Shown here: positions 44,260 to 54,282 of the stretch, piece after piece
Numbering within the stretch: the first letter of the stretch is position 1
Layout: every line of letters begins with the position of its first letter
Assembly: GCA_963855995.1 (NCBI GenBank)
Contig: OY979716.1
Coordinates: forward strand, 87,142,173-87,206,172
DNA: 64,000 nucleotides
Reading direction: 5' to 3'
Origin: Muricea muricata
Taxonomy: Eukaryota; Cnidaria; Anthozoa; Malacalcyonacea; Plexauridae
Notes under the pieces: generated by a model
Databases searched by the model: none
Seen by the model: the letters and a program-made list of their open reading frames with translations, nothing else
Told to the model about the DNA's origin: nothing
Translations under genes and position numbers: made by a program

Positions 44260-45460
44260 GGTATATAGCATTTTGTAAAGGCTTTCAAATGTAGCAGTCT
44301 GTTTTAATACATGTCAATTCCTTGCATAAATATTTGAACGTGAAGCGATATTTTACTTCGCATATACATTGAGCGATTGTTTGTATGAAATTAAGTACCA
44401 TTTTCAGCATAAGCTTTAACATATCTACTACAAACTATACTTGGCATATAGCATTTTTTATGAGCTTTATAGAGTAGAAATCCGCGTTAATATATCTAAA
44501 TTTGTTCGTAAAATATTTAAGTTTTCGTAGGCGAAGCCATATTTTAGTTTGGGTATACGACGAGCGATATTTGTTTGCGTATACGCTAAGCGATTTTGAG
44601 TATGAATTTCAGGGCCATTTTTCACGTGACCTTGTAAATATCATCTACTACAAACTATACTTGGCATATGGCACCCCCCACAAGCCCCCCAGAGTAGCAA
44701 TCTGCATTAATATATGTAAATTCCGTGGACTTTTAGTTTGTGTATACGCGAAGCATATGCAAAGTGATATTTTAGTTTAGGTATACAACTTTTAGTTTGT
44801 GTATACGCTAAGTGATTTTGAGTATGAATTTCAGGGCCATTTTCCGTGTGACCTTTTACATATCATCTATTACAAACTATACTTGGCATATAGCATTTTT
44901 TATAAGACTTCTAGAGTAGCAATACTCGTTAACATATCTAAATTCGTTCACGAAATATTTAAGTTTTTTACGCGAAGCGAAATTTTAGTTTGTGTATATG
45001 CTAAGCGATTTTGAGTATGAATTTCAGTGCCATTTTCCGCGTGACCTTTACATATCATCGACTACAAACTATACTTGGCATATAGCATTTTTTTATAAGC
45101 CTTCTGGAGTAGCAATCTGCGTTAATATATCTAAATTCGTTCGTGAAATATTTCGGTTTTTGTACGCGAATATTAGAGGTTCAAGGAGTATAGAATATCA
45201 GATCAGCTTGCTCATAAAGGCAATTTGTACATTGGTGTCTGTCAACAGAACCTACACTTGACTCAGCCGTGCCATGGTTTTGAAGACCTAAAGACTTAAA
45301 TACTTGGCATATAGCGTTTTTTGTGGGCCTTCTAGAGTACCAATCCATGTTAATATATCTAAACTCGTTCATGAAATATTTAAAGTTTTCGTACGTGAAG
45401 CAAAATTTTAGTTTGTGTATGCGCTAAGTGATTTTGAGTATGAATTTAAGTGATACTCGC
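44260..45460. repeat. satellite-like tandem array, unit about 200-220 bp
   Basis: Unit landmarks GATTTTGAGTATGAATTTCA recur at 44592, 44812, 45010 and 45432, and TACAAACTATACTTGGCATA at 44429, 44649, 44873 and 45063. A weaker copy starts near 44370. A ~115-bp foreign insert at about 45178-45297 breaks the last unit. Open frames inside are simply translated repeats. Confidence 0.8.
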
Positions 45461-45712
45461 CATAGATCAGAGGTCATCGTCATAGACTTAATTCATATTT
45501 TAATTTAATTCCCACACACAACATTATTTAGTCCTTTCATTTCATTTTCCTAAAAGCTGGTAAATTTAGTTTACTGCTTGCTAATTATCTACAGTCTATT
45601 TCTTCACGACAATTACATATAATAAGCCTGTTACTTCAAGATTTTTTTTTAATACGTCAAGTTTGATGTGAAGATTAAATCCCACTATATCAACTGTGTG
45701 TAAGTAAGGTGT

Positions 45713-45858
45713 ACAAGGCTAGATAATTGAGGGGGTGGGCATGTTCATATTTTCTTGTTCATACTTCATAGAGCACAAGAAAACACAAATTTCACAACAA
45801 ATTAATTATGAGAACATGAATATACGATATCTTTCAATTATCGAGCTAGCGCTGCCAT
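45713..45858. mobile_element. decayed MITE related to 40980-41137
   Basis: Inverted segments around AGATAATTGAGGGG and CAATTATCGAGCT with inner GTTCATATTTTC / GAACATGAATATA mirror the shorter element at 40980. Confidence 0.5.
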
Positions 45859-45859
45859 G

Positions 45860-46954
45860 CACTGTTCTGAACCCATCCAAAACTGACCTCTAGTCCTCGA
45901 CCATAAACAGCGGAAAACGAACAACTTGCTCAAGGTTGATGATAACAGCATGGAACAATATTTTGCTACCAACTTTACCAATATTGTTCATCATTGTTGA
46001 TTCTAACTTACCCCGCACTCATGCAGCAGTTCAATACTGAACAATATTGTCGACAATAACATTAAAAAATGTGGGTAGTTGTTTTAGTTTAACACTGAAC
46101 AGGTTGTGTTTTTACCCGTGTAACCTTATCTAGGTTATTTTTGCAGCTTCCGGCTATCCAAAACTCAACCGATGCCAAGTAAAATTACATTCTTTGCAAT
46201 AGAAATCGCAGCAATTTTTGTGTGTTTTAATTGCTATGCAGTTCATCTTTGGTCAGGTGTTAGGACATGGTACCACAAACATAAAAATAAGTTTTTCAAA
46301 GTTACCATTGCCATGGTTACCATGTTAATTACTCCCTGATGGTGAAAAATCCATATATTTGTAAACATGATATCTCAACAACTATGAATGATAAAAATCT
46401 AAAATAACTTTATTTTAATAGTATATCACATGCTCTCGGAGATGAACCAGAACTATGGTGATTGAGGCAAAAATAAATTTTTTGCAGACAAAATATTGAA
46501 ACTAGATATTATCGAGATGATACTAACTATCATAACTTGCATGCCATTGCAAATATTTTTATGATTCTGGTTCATCTCCAAGAGAATGTAACACAGAACA
46601 CACACTGAAAGTTTGAAGTCAATAGCTTACATACTTCTTAAAATATTAATGGTGATTGGTGGTTTTCGACAATTTGAGAGAAACTGCTTTAAAGTTTTTG
46701 CATGCATTAATCGAATAACATTAATCGAACAATTTATGGAAAAGAACACAATAGAGTAAACCAATTGCATACCATTATTTGCTCTGGGTAAAATCATGGT
46801 TTTACCCTAACACAGTGTAGAATTTGCTGAATTTTTCAGTTTATAATTCATTTTGTTCTTTGAAATTTTGGATATGTTTAGAGAACGCCGTCAACAATAT
46901 TTTGTAAAATTTTTGAAAATCGATGAATTTTGAAATTATTTACTATTAAAATAA
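45860..46954. other. noncoding AT-rich DNA
   Basis: Contains a diverged CAACAATATTG palindromic segment (45930-46080). No gene. Confidence 0.45.
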
Positions 46955-47305
46955 GAAAGATCTGTTGGATTTGATGTAATACTCGAAACGCTTGTGGATA
47001 AGTACACTGCAATCGATTTTGCTGACGCAAATCATGCTGGAAACATTAAATGGAATATCCGTGCCTAAAGCACCGCACGGAAATAATTTTACCCCGTGAA
47101 CGCCAAAGAGATGATAATGTGAGAACTTGGTGCAAAGAATGCAAAACACATGAAGTCGCTCGAAGAACAGACGGGGGTGAGCTTGGACTATTATTATAAA
47201 CTAAAAATCAATCAAGAATAGCACGGGAGAAAAAATTCAAGACAAACCCAGAGGTTTCCAAACTGCAAAAGAGTAGGAATAGCCAGGTGACTGCCAACAT
47301 TGTCG
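46955..47305 (+). repeat. ~370-bp direct repeat, copy 2
   Basis: Second copy of the segment at 35750-36140, here followed immediately by a hAT fragment on the minus strand. Similar amount of decay in both copies. Confidence 0.7.
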
Positions 47306-47309
47306 AACG

Positions 47310-48060
47310 TGTGTGAAAAAAGCAAACGACGTTCAGTACGTTTTGAAATATAAAAGCTATGCGATTCAATGCCGCTTCGCTGACACTTGCTCCATCCCTC
47401 ATTGCTGCTAGTAGCAAGTTTGCTCTGATTCCGTATTCGACAGACAGGCGTTCATTCAGAGCCCTTGCTAGCTGCTCCGAGTTTATGGGCTTTGAACAAA
47501 TGTCGATTCGCGCGAGACGTTGAGGATATCATCCAGTTGTCATTGATAAACTGAACGATTATTGCTATTGCCTTACCTTGTCTTGTGCTCTGGTCAAATA
47601 TTATTGAAACGTCTCTTGTCCCATCTGCACTGCCTGGCAAAGATAATTCTTGCTTTCCGTTTCTTGTTTGAAAATGAGGGATATGTACTGTCCAAGGTTA
47701 GAACTACCAGTAAGACGATATCCATTCTTCTTCAGAAGAGGTCGTAGCATGTCGATCTTGTGGATAGGAATTCCGGCTTTAAGAAATTCTTCACCTACTT
47801 CCTTCTTCACAACGTACTGTCTTTCTGACTTTTTTCATGACTAAAGGCCTCGACAGTTGTTTGCTCTCTCAATTTCGACATTTTCAACTTATCCAAGGAG
47901 GAACAATGACTAACCAGGATGCTCTTTTTGGAAGATACAACTTCTTTGCAAGCGTTGCGAAAGGTGACATTGCCTTTGACACATAGTTGCTCATTTGCAA
48001 ATTGGCTTACTCCATCTCGCAAAGAAATTTTTTTCACATCCGTTGCTCCCAAACTCTTGT
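47310..48060 (-). pseudogene. hAT-type transposase fragment (CGGBP1-like BED/N-terminal region)
   Basis: Minus strand: CVKGNVTFRNACKEVVSSKK with SILVSHCSSLDKLKMSKL, the zinc-finger-like N-terminus. Then, with shifts, ISLIFKQETESK, GTRDVSIIFDQSTRQGKAIA (first Asp motif, here Asp-Gln-Ser-Thr) and NLLLAAMRDGASVSEAALNR with VVCFFHT. The order matches a widespread hAT family in invertebrates. Only the N-terminal and early catalytic regions remain. It separates the Polinton repeat from the polymerase fragment. Confidence 0.65.
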
Positions 48061-48411
48061 ATTTATTGGCATTTGCAGACAGGCGTCGGTCTCAAACAAT
48101 GTTTGCAGGTGTCAACCCTCTTTTCTCATTTGCCTCTTGTTGACTTCCTTGTGAAACTGAAATCTGTAAGTTTATATCGTTTTCAAGCAACGCCATCTTG
48201 GATCTCTACTATATCACCAAGCGTTGGGGAAAGTTAAATTATAACGATAAACCCGAAAAATATTGTCATGGTTTTCATTTTTTCCCTGAAATCTACACAC
48301 AATTGCAGATTATGCTAGCAGTGCTATTTTCTTAAAAAGTCCAAAAATTATGCCAAAAATTATGCTAGCACAATCGAGAAAAGCCTAGTAGCTTATTTTG
48401 GCTGGATCCAA

Positions 48412-49965
48412 TTAGATGCCTTGATTCTCAAAAATATCGTCAACGTACTGTTGCTTTTGTTCGTCTGTTACACAATCTTTGGGGTACCCACTTGCATCCA
48501 ACTTGATTTTAGCAAACGTGTCGATATACTCTTTGAACAACGTATCGGTCTTTTGCGGAAAATGCCACACTTCATACATCTGGACGATGCGATAACCTTT
48601 CTCCAAAGCTTTCATCACTTCAACGCTGGACAACGTTCTTCGAATGGCTCGTTCCGCATTGGAATGTGTGCACGGCGTTTAATTGCGTGTATCGGTGCAC
48701 GTCTTGCACAACATGAACATCAGCTTGTTTTGGTTATGATGCAGTAAGACAGGATGGAAGAGACCACGCAGCAGTAGGACAGTGCATTTGATCAATCTGA
48801 TATAATTGGAAACGTCCTCATCAAAATTCTTGGTAATGATCTCGGGGTGACCGGTCAGTACGGTCTTGGAAAGGTGGACGTGGGGGTAGAGGCTGGTAAA
48901 ATCCCGTACCAGATCTTCTCGTCTCCTTGACAACAATGGTACAATTTGGCCGCGTTAGTTCGACCGCCGTAGAAGGCATGATGCGACTAACGGCTCGGCA
49001 ATGCGAAAATGATCGAAATAATTCTTAATCTCTATCCCAATTCAATTTCCGCCTGACGTCGCATTCCCACACTTTGATGACATCGTAACCCTGACGTTTC
49101 AAGTACTCGATCTTTTCCACTGTGGAATAGTGAAGTTCCTGCATGGTTTTACCATCGATCCCATTGGTGGTATCGCGGACGTAACATCACAGGCATCCAT
49201 GCCAGAAACACCCCTGGACTTCATACGTGGTATGGGTTTCTTCGTGGTAACCGTCGAGAAAATAATCACCGACGCATTTCTCGCCCCCGTTGCCTGCATG
49301 TTGGATATAGATTTTGTGCTTCTTGGCTGTGCACGACAATCACTTGTGCGCAAACAAGGTCTGTTTCTTCTTCGGGTTATATCCCATGGGCGGAATGACG
49401 GCAATCATATGTTTGGGAAGGTAAATTGGTGCGATACACAAGATGACAGGCCGAGGCGATGGTGAGCCTTGTAAACGGATCCATGTCCGTAACATTGTAA
49501 AACAGATCGCGAAACTCCATACAACATCGGCGAAGAATATCAACGTCCGAACGACAAACGACAATATGCGAGGATTTCTTGCTGAAAATTGAACAGTAAT
49601 TGTCTTCTCTCTTCGATGCGTGCCATGCCATAAACGCTTCCCTATCTTACGGATTCATATTGTCAGGATTGTAGTAGGGTGTAGGCAGAATGGGACCGAT
49701 GTAATTCTCGTTTTCTTTCCTGTTGAAGAGGTGAGGAAAGTAACCTTTGCTGAATTCTTCGATCCCAAATGTTTTCGGAAAATTGGCCAGTTTCATCCGA
49801 ATGAAATTGAGCGAGTCGATGAAATGGATATTAAACATGTCCACCGTTAAACCCAGAACTTTTGCACGGCACATATTGACATCGTACTTTACGCCTTGCT
49901 TGCGTAGGTATTGTAAAATGAAATTACTGTCGTAGCCTTGGAAATTGTGAGCTATCACCGTACAG
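48412..49965 (-). pseudogene. Polinton protein-primed DNA polymerase B fragment
   Basis: Read minus from 49965. The exonuclease part shows ANCTVIAHNFQGYDSNFILQ and FPKTFGIEEFSKGYFPHLF. The middle part has the TTHTTYEVQGCFWHGC-like stretch near 49220, in a shifted frame. The polymerase motif-A region (DFTSLYPHVHLS) lies near 48880, followed by LIKCTVLLLRGLFHPVL and ALEKGYRIVQMYEVWHFPQK. This order is characteristic of Polinton PolB, which copies the element from a protein primer. Motifs B and C lie downstream in complete genes and are missing. At least four shifts or stops; an old, dead copy. Confidence 0.8.
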
Positions 49966-50202
49966 TTGGCAAGTTCAGCCACAACAACCACTCTGACTTG
50001 CCGGAAAAATTTAAATACAATGACCTGCAGGAAAGAGAAGTTATTGGACGTGGCTCCTATGGAATCATGTACAAGGCTAAATATCACAACGAAACTGTTG
50101 TGGTTAAAAACATCCCGGGCGAATCAACGGAAGATGAAAACACTTTGTCAAAGAAGCAAAATTATTGAGATCACTACAACACAAAAATATTGTGGCATTT
50201 AA
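49966..50202 (+). pseudogene. protein-kinase N-lobe fragment
   Basis: Translation gives YNDLQEREVIGRGSYGIMYK followed by AKYHNETVVVKNI: a glycine loop GxGSYG and the VAIK-like lysine (VVVK). After a one-base shift near 50145 EAKLLRSLQHKNIVAF follows, with the C-helix Glu. This is the first ~65 residues of a Ser/Thr or Tyr kinase domain. It abuts the polymerase fragment on its left and the TTAA element on its right, so it is either a captured exon or part of another broken element. Confidence 0.7.
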
Positions 50203-50462
50203 AGTGCTTATAAACCCAAAATGGGTTATTGGTGATTCAGATAGAGCTAAAAAAGTTAGTTAATAAGTTATGATTTAGTTTTTTCGTTAAGCGTTTACTT
50301 ACGGAGATAACCGGGCTCAAAGAAGCCAGCTCGTTGAAAAAGTGCGCGCCTGTGGGAGACTGGATCCCAGGAACATGTTTATGTACTTTATGTACAATTA
50401 CATAGTAATTTTAGTCTCGAAGCTCAAAAATCAGCTATTTTTGCGTAAAAAAGTTGGAATGC

Positions 50463-51436
50463 CTGGCTCAAATTCATTCTCAAGTACACATAGCAAGGCT
50501 TCTACGAGCACGCCTCTTGAAATCGAAGATGAACAGTACGAAAGTGAAAATTTAATTGAGAAATCACACGATGAAGGCACTCAACTCAAGGTAGCCATGA
50601 TGGCGAAAACTATTACATGGATGCTTACTCAGACGAGCCAATTGCTGACGAAAATTGGCTTCAAGAGTATTACCGGAGGCGGGAAGAGGAAGCTGAAAAA
50701 GTTAAAGAATTACAACTTCGATGGAATGAGAGTAAACCTGTAACATCATGGTAATTTTCGTACAATTTTTATTTTTTGCCATGCACGTCACTTGGTATGT
50801 GTTTTAGATCATATGCGCAAATTAAATTTTCAACAAACTGAGAGTTGCCTTATTAATTAAAGAGCATTGTCATTTACATTTCATAATTACTGTAAAGTGG
50901 GTTTATTTAAATTCATTCTACCATCAATATTCGTTCCATAGGTGCACTTGTGGCAATTGTGGCACTGGATTGTTGCAAAATGCCAAAGAATGCTGTTGTT
51001 GCCTGGAGATCGAAAATTGCGTACAGTTCATTGAAGTTTATTGTAAAGATGGTAAAGGAGCACTGAAATGTACAACAGATCACCCCGGTTTTCCAGCTGT
51101 TTGCCTCAACGAGTGGTCGTTAGAGATTGCGGCTGATAATTATAAAACTCGAGATGGTCGGCATTACAGACAGAGTGGTTCAAAAGAAAGGTAGACTTAT
51201 TACCATTCATTTTAGCTGAAGATGTAACTATTATGTAACCTTGATATGTATTTTTCCAATATAGGTTTCTTCGAGGTGTTGCATATAGACAGCTCACACG
51301 GATGGTACATGGTCGGTTAAGGGATAAAAGAATACCATTGCCTTCTTGTGCATATACTGCTATTCGTTCCACTTTTAAGCTTGATCATGCATTTACTGGC
51401 TGTGATGATATTGAAACAGATGACGAGAGTCAATAA
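50463..51436 (+). pseudogene. stand-alone P2X7 cytoplasmic (ballast) domain protein
   Basis: Exon 1 (to 50750) encodes an acidic/charged head, with one shift near 50595 (DEPIADENWLQEYYRRREEE). Intron 50751-50941 (GTAATT...CATAG). Exon 2 (50942-51190) joins in frame as SWCTCGNCGTGLLQ and ECCCCLEIENC, then CTTDHPGFPAVCLNEWSLEI. Intron 51191-51264 (GTAGAC...ATAG). Exon 3 (51265-51436) has GVAYRQLTRMVHGRL, RIPLPSCAYTAIRSTFKL and ends at TAA. Cys pairs, the C-T-x-H-P-x-F segment, AYR and LPSC...IR-F follow the order of the zinc- and GDP-binding ballast of the P2X7 receptor C-terminus. No transmembrane channel part precedes it. All three exons fit by phase; the shift in exon 1 is the only visible damage. 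Confidence 0.75.
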
Positions 51437-52022
51437 TTATCTTTGAATGGGTACAGACATGTTTTTAATATGCTAGCCCACTATTAGAAATTCAAAGACT
51501 CTTTTAACAAAATCTTAATAAAACTCTTTTAATAAAATAAGACTCTTTTAATAAAATCTTTTAACAGCTGCAATAATTTCTGTTAATTATGTCTCTACAC
51601 AATTGCAAGTAAATGTTATATGTGCTCTGAGAAATAGCATCTTGCATAAAAATGAACAAACTTGTTTGACAATATTTTCTAGTTATACCACATGAAAATT
51701 AATTTTTCACTCAACGTTAACTTGAATGAATTTGAATTTTATCATCATCCCCCTGCCCTCCCCCTACTAATTATTGATTCTATCGGCCACTCAAAAATCT
51801 TGAGCATCTCAAAATACTGGGTCAAACAGTGTTATTATTAAGTTCTTCGTAAGTTTGCATAGTGAGCATCAATATCAGTTAGTATTATCTAAAGTTTGTT
51901 TTCATAACCCAGCTTGACAAGATGCTATCTTGGGAGTATATTTTCCATTGACTGGCAGATTTTTACATTCAGAGACATCTGTGTTGGATTAATATGTGCA
52001 TAATATATTATTATTTCATTAA

Positions 52023-52280
52023 AGGATTACTGCCACACCATGGCATTGTGTGCTCAATTTGCTTATGGCAGCCATTTTATCTGGGACACCAAGATAAAAA
52101 CTTTTTATAATCCATCTAATAACAAATCAATTTATTTGAAAATCTTTGCTTATTTAACCTGATTGTTACTGGTATGGAAGCAAACAAAGACTTTTTGATA
52201 TTACTTTTAATTTTTGACAAAACCTAACAAAATGTAAACAATAACAAAAGCCTGCAATACTATGGTGTGACAGTAATCCT
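52023..52280. mobile_element. 258-bp MITE flanked by TTAA
   Basis: Ends AGGATTACTGCCACACCATG and (complement) AGGATTACTGTCACACCATA, with TTAA at 52019-52022 and 52281-52284. Noncoding; presumably mobilised by a TTAA-specific transposase. Confidence 0.8.
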
Positions 52281-52506
52281 TTAAACAAGAAAAATATTTT
52301 TGGTAATGGCAAACAAGTGCTTCTGTAATATATACATTCCAAGTGCAATGCAGTGCAAGTTTAGTTTGTTTTATTTCTTGGACAGGAAGCTACATTTTTG
52401 TGGCCTTCCATAGGCTGCTTGCACATCTTTCATTTTGGTGCATTTCTTTTTGGTTTGGTGCTGGTAGTTGATGCGGCTGGAACTGTGTAAAATAACATAT
52501 GAAGCA

Positions 52507-52742
52507 TCAGTACTGGGTATAATACTCGAAACATTCTGGCGTAAAGTGTTTCGAGCAAACAACAGACGAACGTGTTGGCGTCCATTTATCTTGCCTCCGT
52601 CGATCGAAGTCCATCCATTTCTTCCTTCGTTTTACTGCGTCGGATGAGCTTTCATCCCAAAATGGTATCTGGTACAAGAATATATCATTTTCCTTGTCTG
52701 TAGTATTAGAACACCCGTAAACAAGCATCTTTCAGGCATTTT
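52507..52742 (-). pseudogene. THAP domain exon
   Basis: ATG at about 52735 in MPERC context. A missing base directly after the first Cys moves to the frame VYGCSNTTDKENDIFLYQIP, then RRRKKWMDF-like, WTPTRSSVVCSKHFTPECFE with the C-x2-H pair and Phe. The C2CH set is complete apart from the shift. Its start MPERC..VYGCSNT is almost the same as the THAP gene at 53262, so the two adjacent TTAA-type elements are relatives. Confidence 0.75.
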
Positions 52743-53261
52743 TCCACAAAAAACTACGGTGACACATGCATTCGCAATAGAACGCGCCTAGTGACTGTGA
52801 AAATTGGTTCCTGGGACCCAGGCCTTTAAGCATAAAATTTGGATGCGCACTTTTTTTCCCAAATGTGGCCAAACTAGCACGTTTGACTGCATTTATCTCC
52901 ACAACTAAACGCTCAACAAAAAAACTAAATTACAACTTACTAACTAACTTTTTGAGCTCTATTTGGATCACCAAAAAACGATTTTGGGTTTATAAGCACT
53001 TTAAAGTGCACCTAAACCCAGATTGTGATTTTAAAAGATTTTTGCCACAAAAATTACTGAGTTTAAATCAATTTTGTAGTCATAAGATCTGGTTGAATAT
53101 CAAAATTTAATTTAAAATTGCCGCCATTTTTGTTCACGGCCGTGCATGTATTCTAGCAGTCTGGTAGCCAATGTGTGACCTAAATTCCGAACATCAACAA
53201 AGCCTTCTTGTAGTATTTGCATATAGCGTGCTTGTTGTTGACCGAATTACAAGAGAAATTA

Positions 53262-53656
53262 TGCCTGAAAGGTGCATCGTATATGGCTGTAGTAACACAA
53301 GAGATGCAAAGGAAGGAATATCCCTTCATTTTATTCCTTTTCCGGCGACGAGAGAACAGAAGAGAAAAAAGAAAGAAAAAGTGGATAGATTTTGTTTTAT
53401 TGAAAGTTGTGAATCATAGTGAATTTTGTTTTTAGATTGTAAGGAAAGCCAAGTCCAAAACGGGGGAAGTGCAGCATATGAGGAAAGCATGTCGGCATCA
53501 CTTGAAGTTTCGCAGTCTGCTGTTTCAGAAGTACTGCTATCACACCACCTTCCCGAAGCATTATTGACAACACCTACGAGTTGTCTAAACTGTGACGCTT
53601 TCACCATAAATAATTTTAGTGTGCAGTGATGAAACAAAAATGTGCAGTGATAAAAA
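53262..53656 (+). pseudogene. THAP exon and following linker of the Kolobok-like transposase
   Basis: ATG at 53262: MPERCIVYGCSNTRDAKEGI, SLHFIPF. A shift near 53360 reaches KKKWIDFVLLK. The C-terminal Cys-x2-His part of the finger is missing, probably a lost exon. The next exon, after acceptor TTTTTAG at 53434, reads DCKESQVQNGGSAAYEESMS and CLNCDAFTINNFS, and runs as VCSDETKMCSD into the insertion point. Confidence 0.7.
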
Positions 53657-53923
53657 TAGATAAAATACATTTAAAATATTAATACAAAACAATAGAAAAA
53701 CTCGTTTTCATACAGAAAACAAGTGGCTTACTGTAACACACACAAAACAGTAAAGGAATTCGCTAGTTCGTAATCAGTGCAGATATTTGTTTGAAAATCC
53801 AAATTATATTGTTTATTTTTATTAATTTTGATTGGGGTATAATTCATGTAATTACAATAAAGTGGCAACCGGCGACATGCCGATTGCAAGGCAAGCAACA
53901 AAGAATTTACATAATATTATAAG

Positions 53924-54282
53924 ATGTCTTATGCAAAGCAGCGAAAACTTGACACTTTTGTTAAAACAACTGAGACCAAATCATCCAACAAAAGCGACAG
54001 ATCTGGAGGGGACGAAGGACAAGTGTTGGTTACATTTACTGAGCCTGAATCTACGTCCTCCAGCAATATCAGCGAATAATCTAATGCTGAAATTGAGGAT
54101 TTTTCCAGAACACTAGCCAGTAGTTCTGACACATGCCACAGCCCTGTGACTTCACTGCCACGAAAATTACTGATTGTACAGTGCTCCATTTTTTGACCTG
54201 CAATATATTAGACCACAAGTTGTGCAAGAACTTTTACGTACTATAGTATCTGCTGATTTACCAAGAATTAAGGAAGAAATTG
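53924..54282 (+). pseudogene. hAT-like gene, 5' part
   Basis: ATG at 53924: MSYAKQRKLDTFVKTTETKS, then an acidic/Ser-rich stretch with one stop, and after a shift QVVQELLRTIVSADLPRIKE, the helix that in KIAA1586/ZMYM6-like proteins precedes the catalytic region. It is cut at 54282 by the hAT element and continues at 56639. Confidence 0.6.

Larger units (their letters stand above)
50203..53000. mobile_element. TTAA-flanked element with P2X7-ballast gene and THAP remnant
   Basis: Long inverted ends (roughly 190 bp, moderately similar) start AGTGCTTATAAACCCAAAAT and are flanked by TTAA at 50199-50202 and 53001-53004. TTAA duplication together with a THAP exon fits the Kolobok superfamily. Contents: a spliced plus-strand gene for a P2X7-type cytoplasmic domain (to 51436), an internal TTAA MITE (52023-52280), and a minus-strand THAP exon (52742-52507). 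No DDE core was found, so this copy is nonautonomous or has exchanged its transposase body for the P2X7-like gene. Confidence 0.7.

Noticed and set aside
44502..45261. Series of similar ORFs (YTLSDFEYEFQGHF-type) as a gene family
   Set aside because: They are one translated satellite unit repeated in tandem; composition and stops do not support coding.
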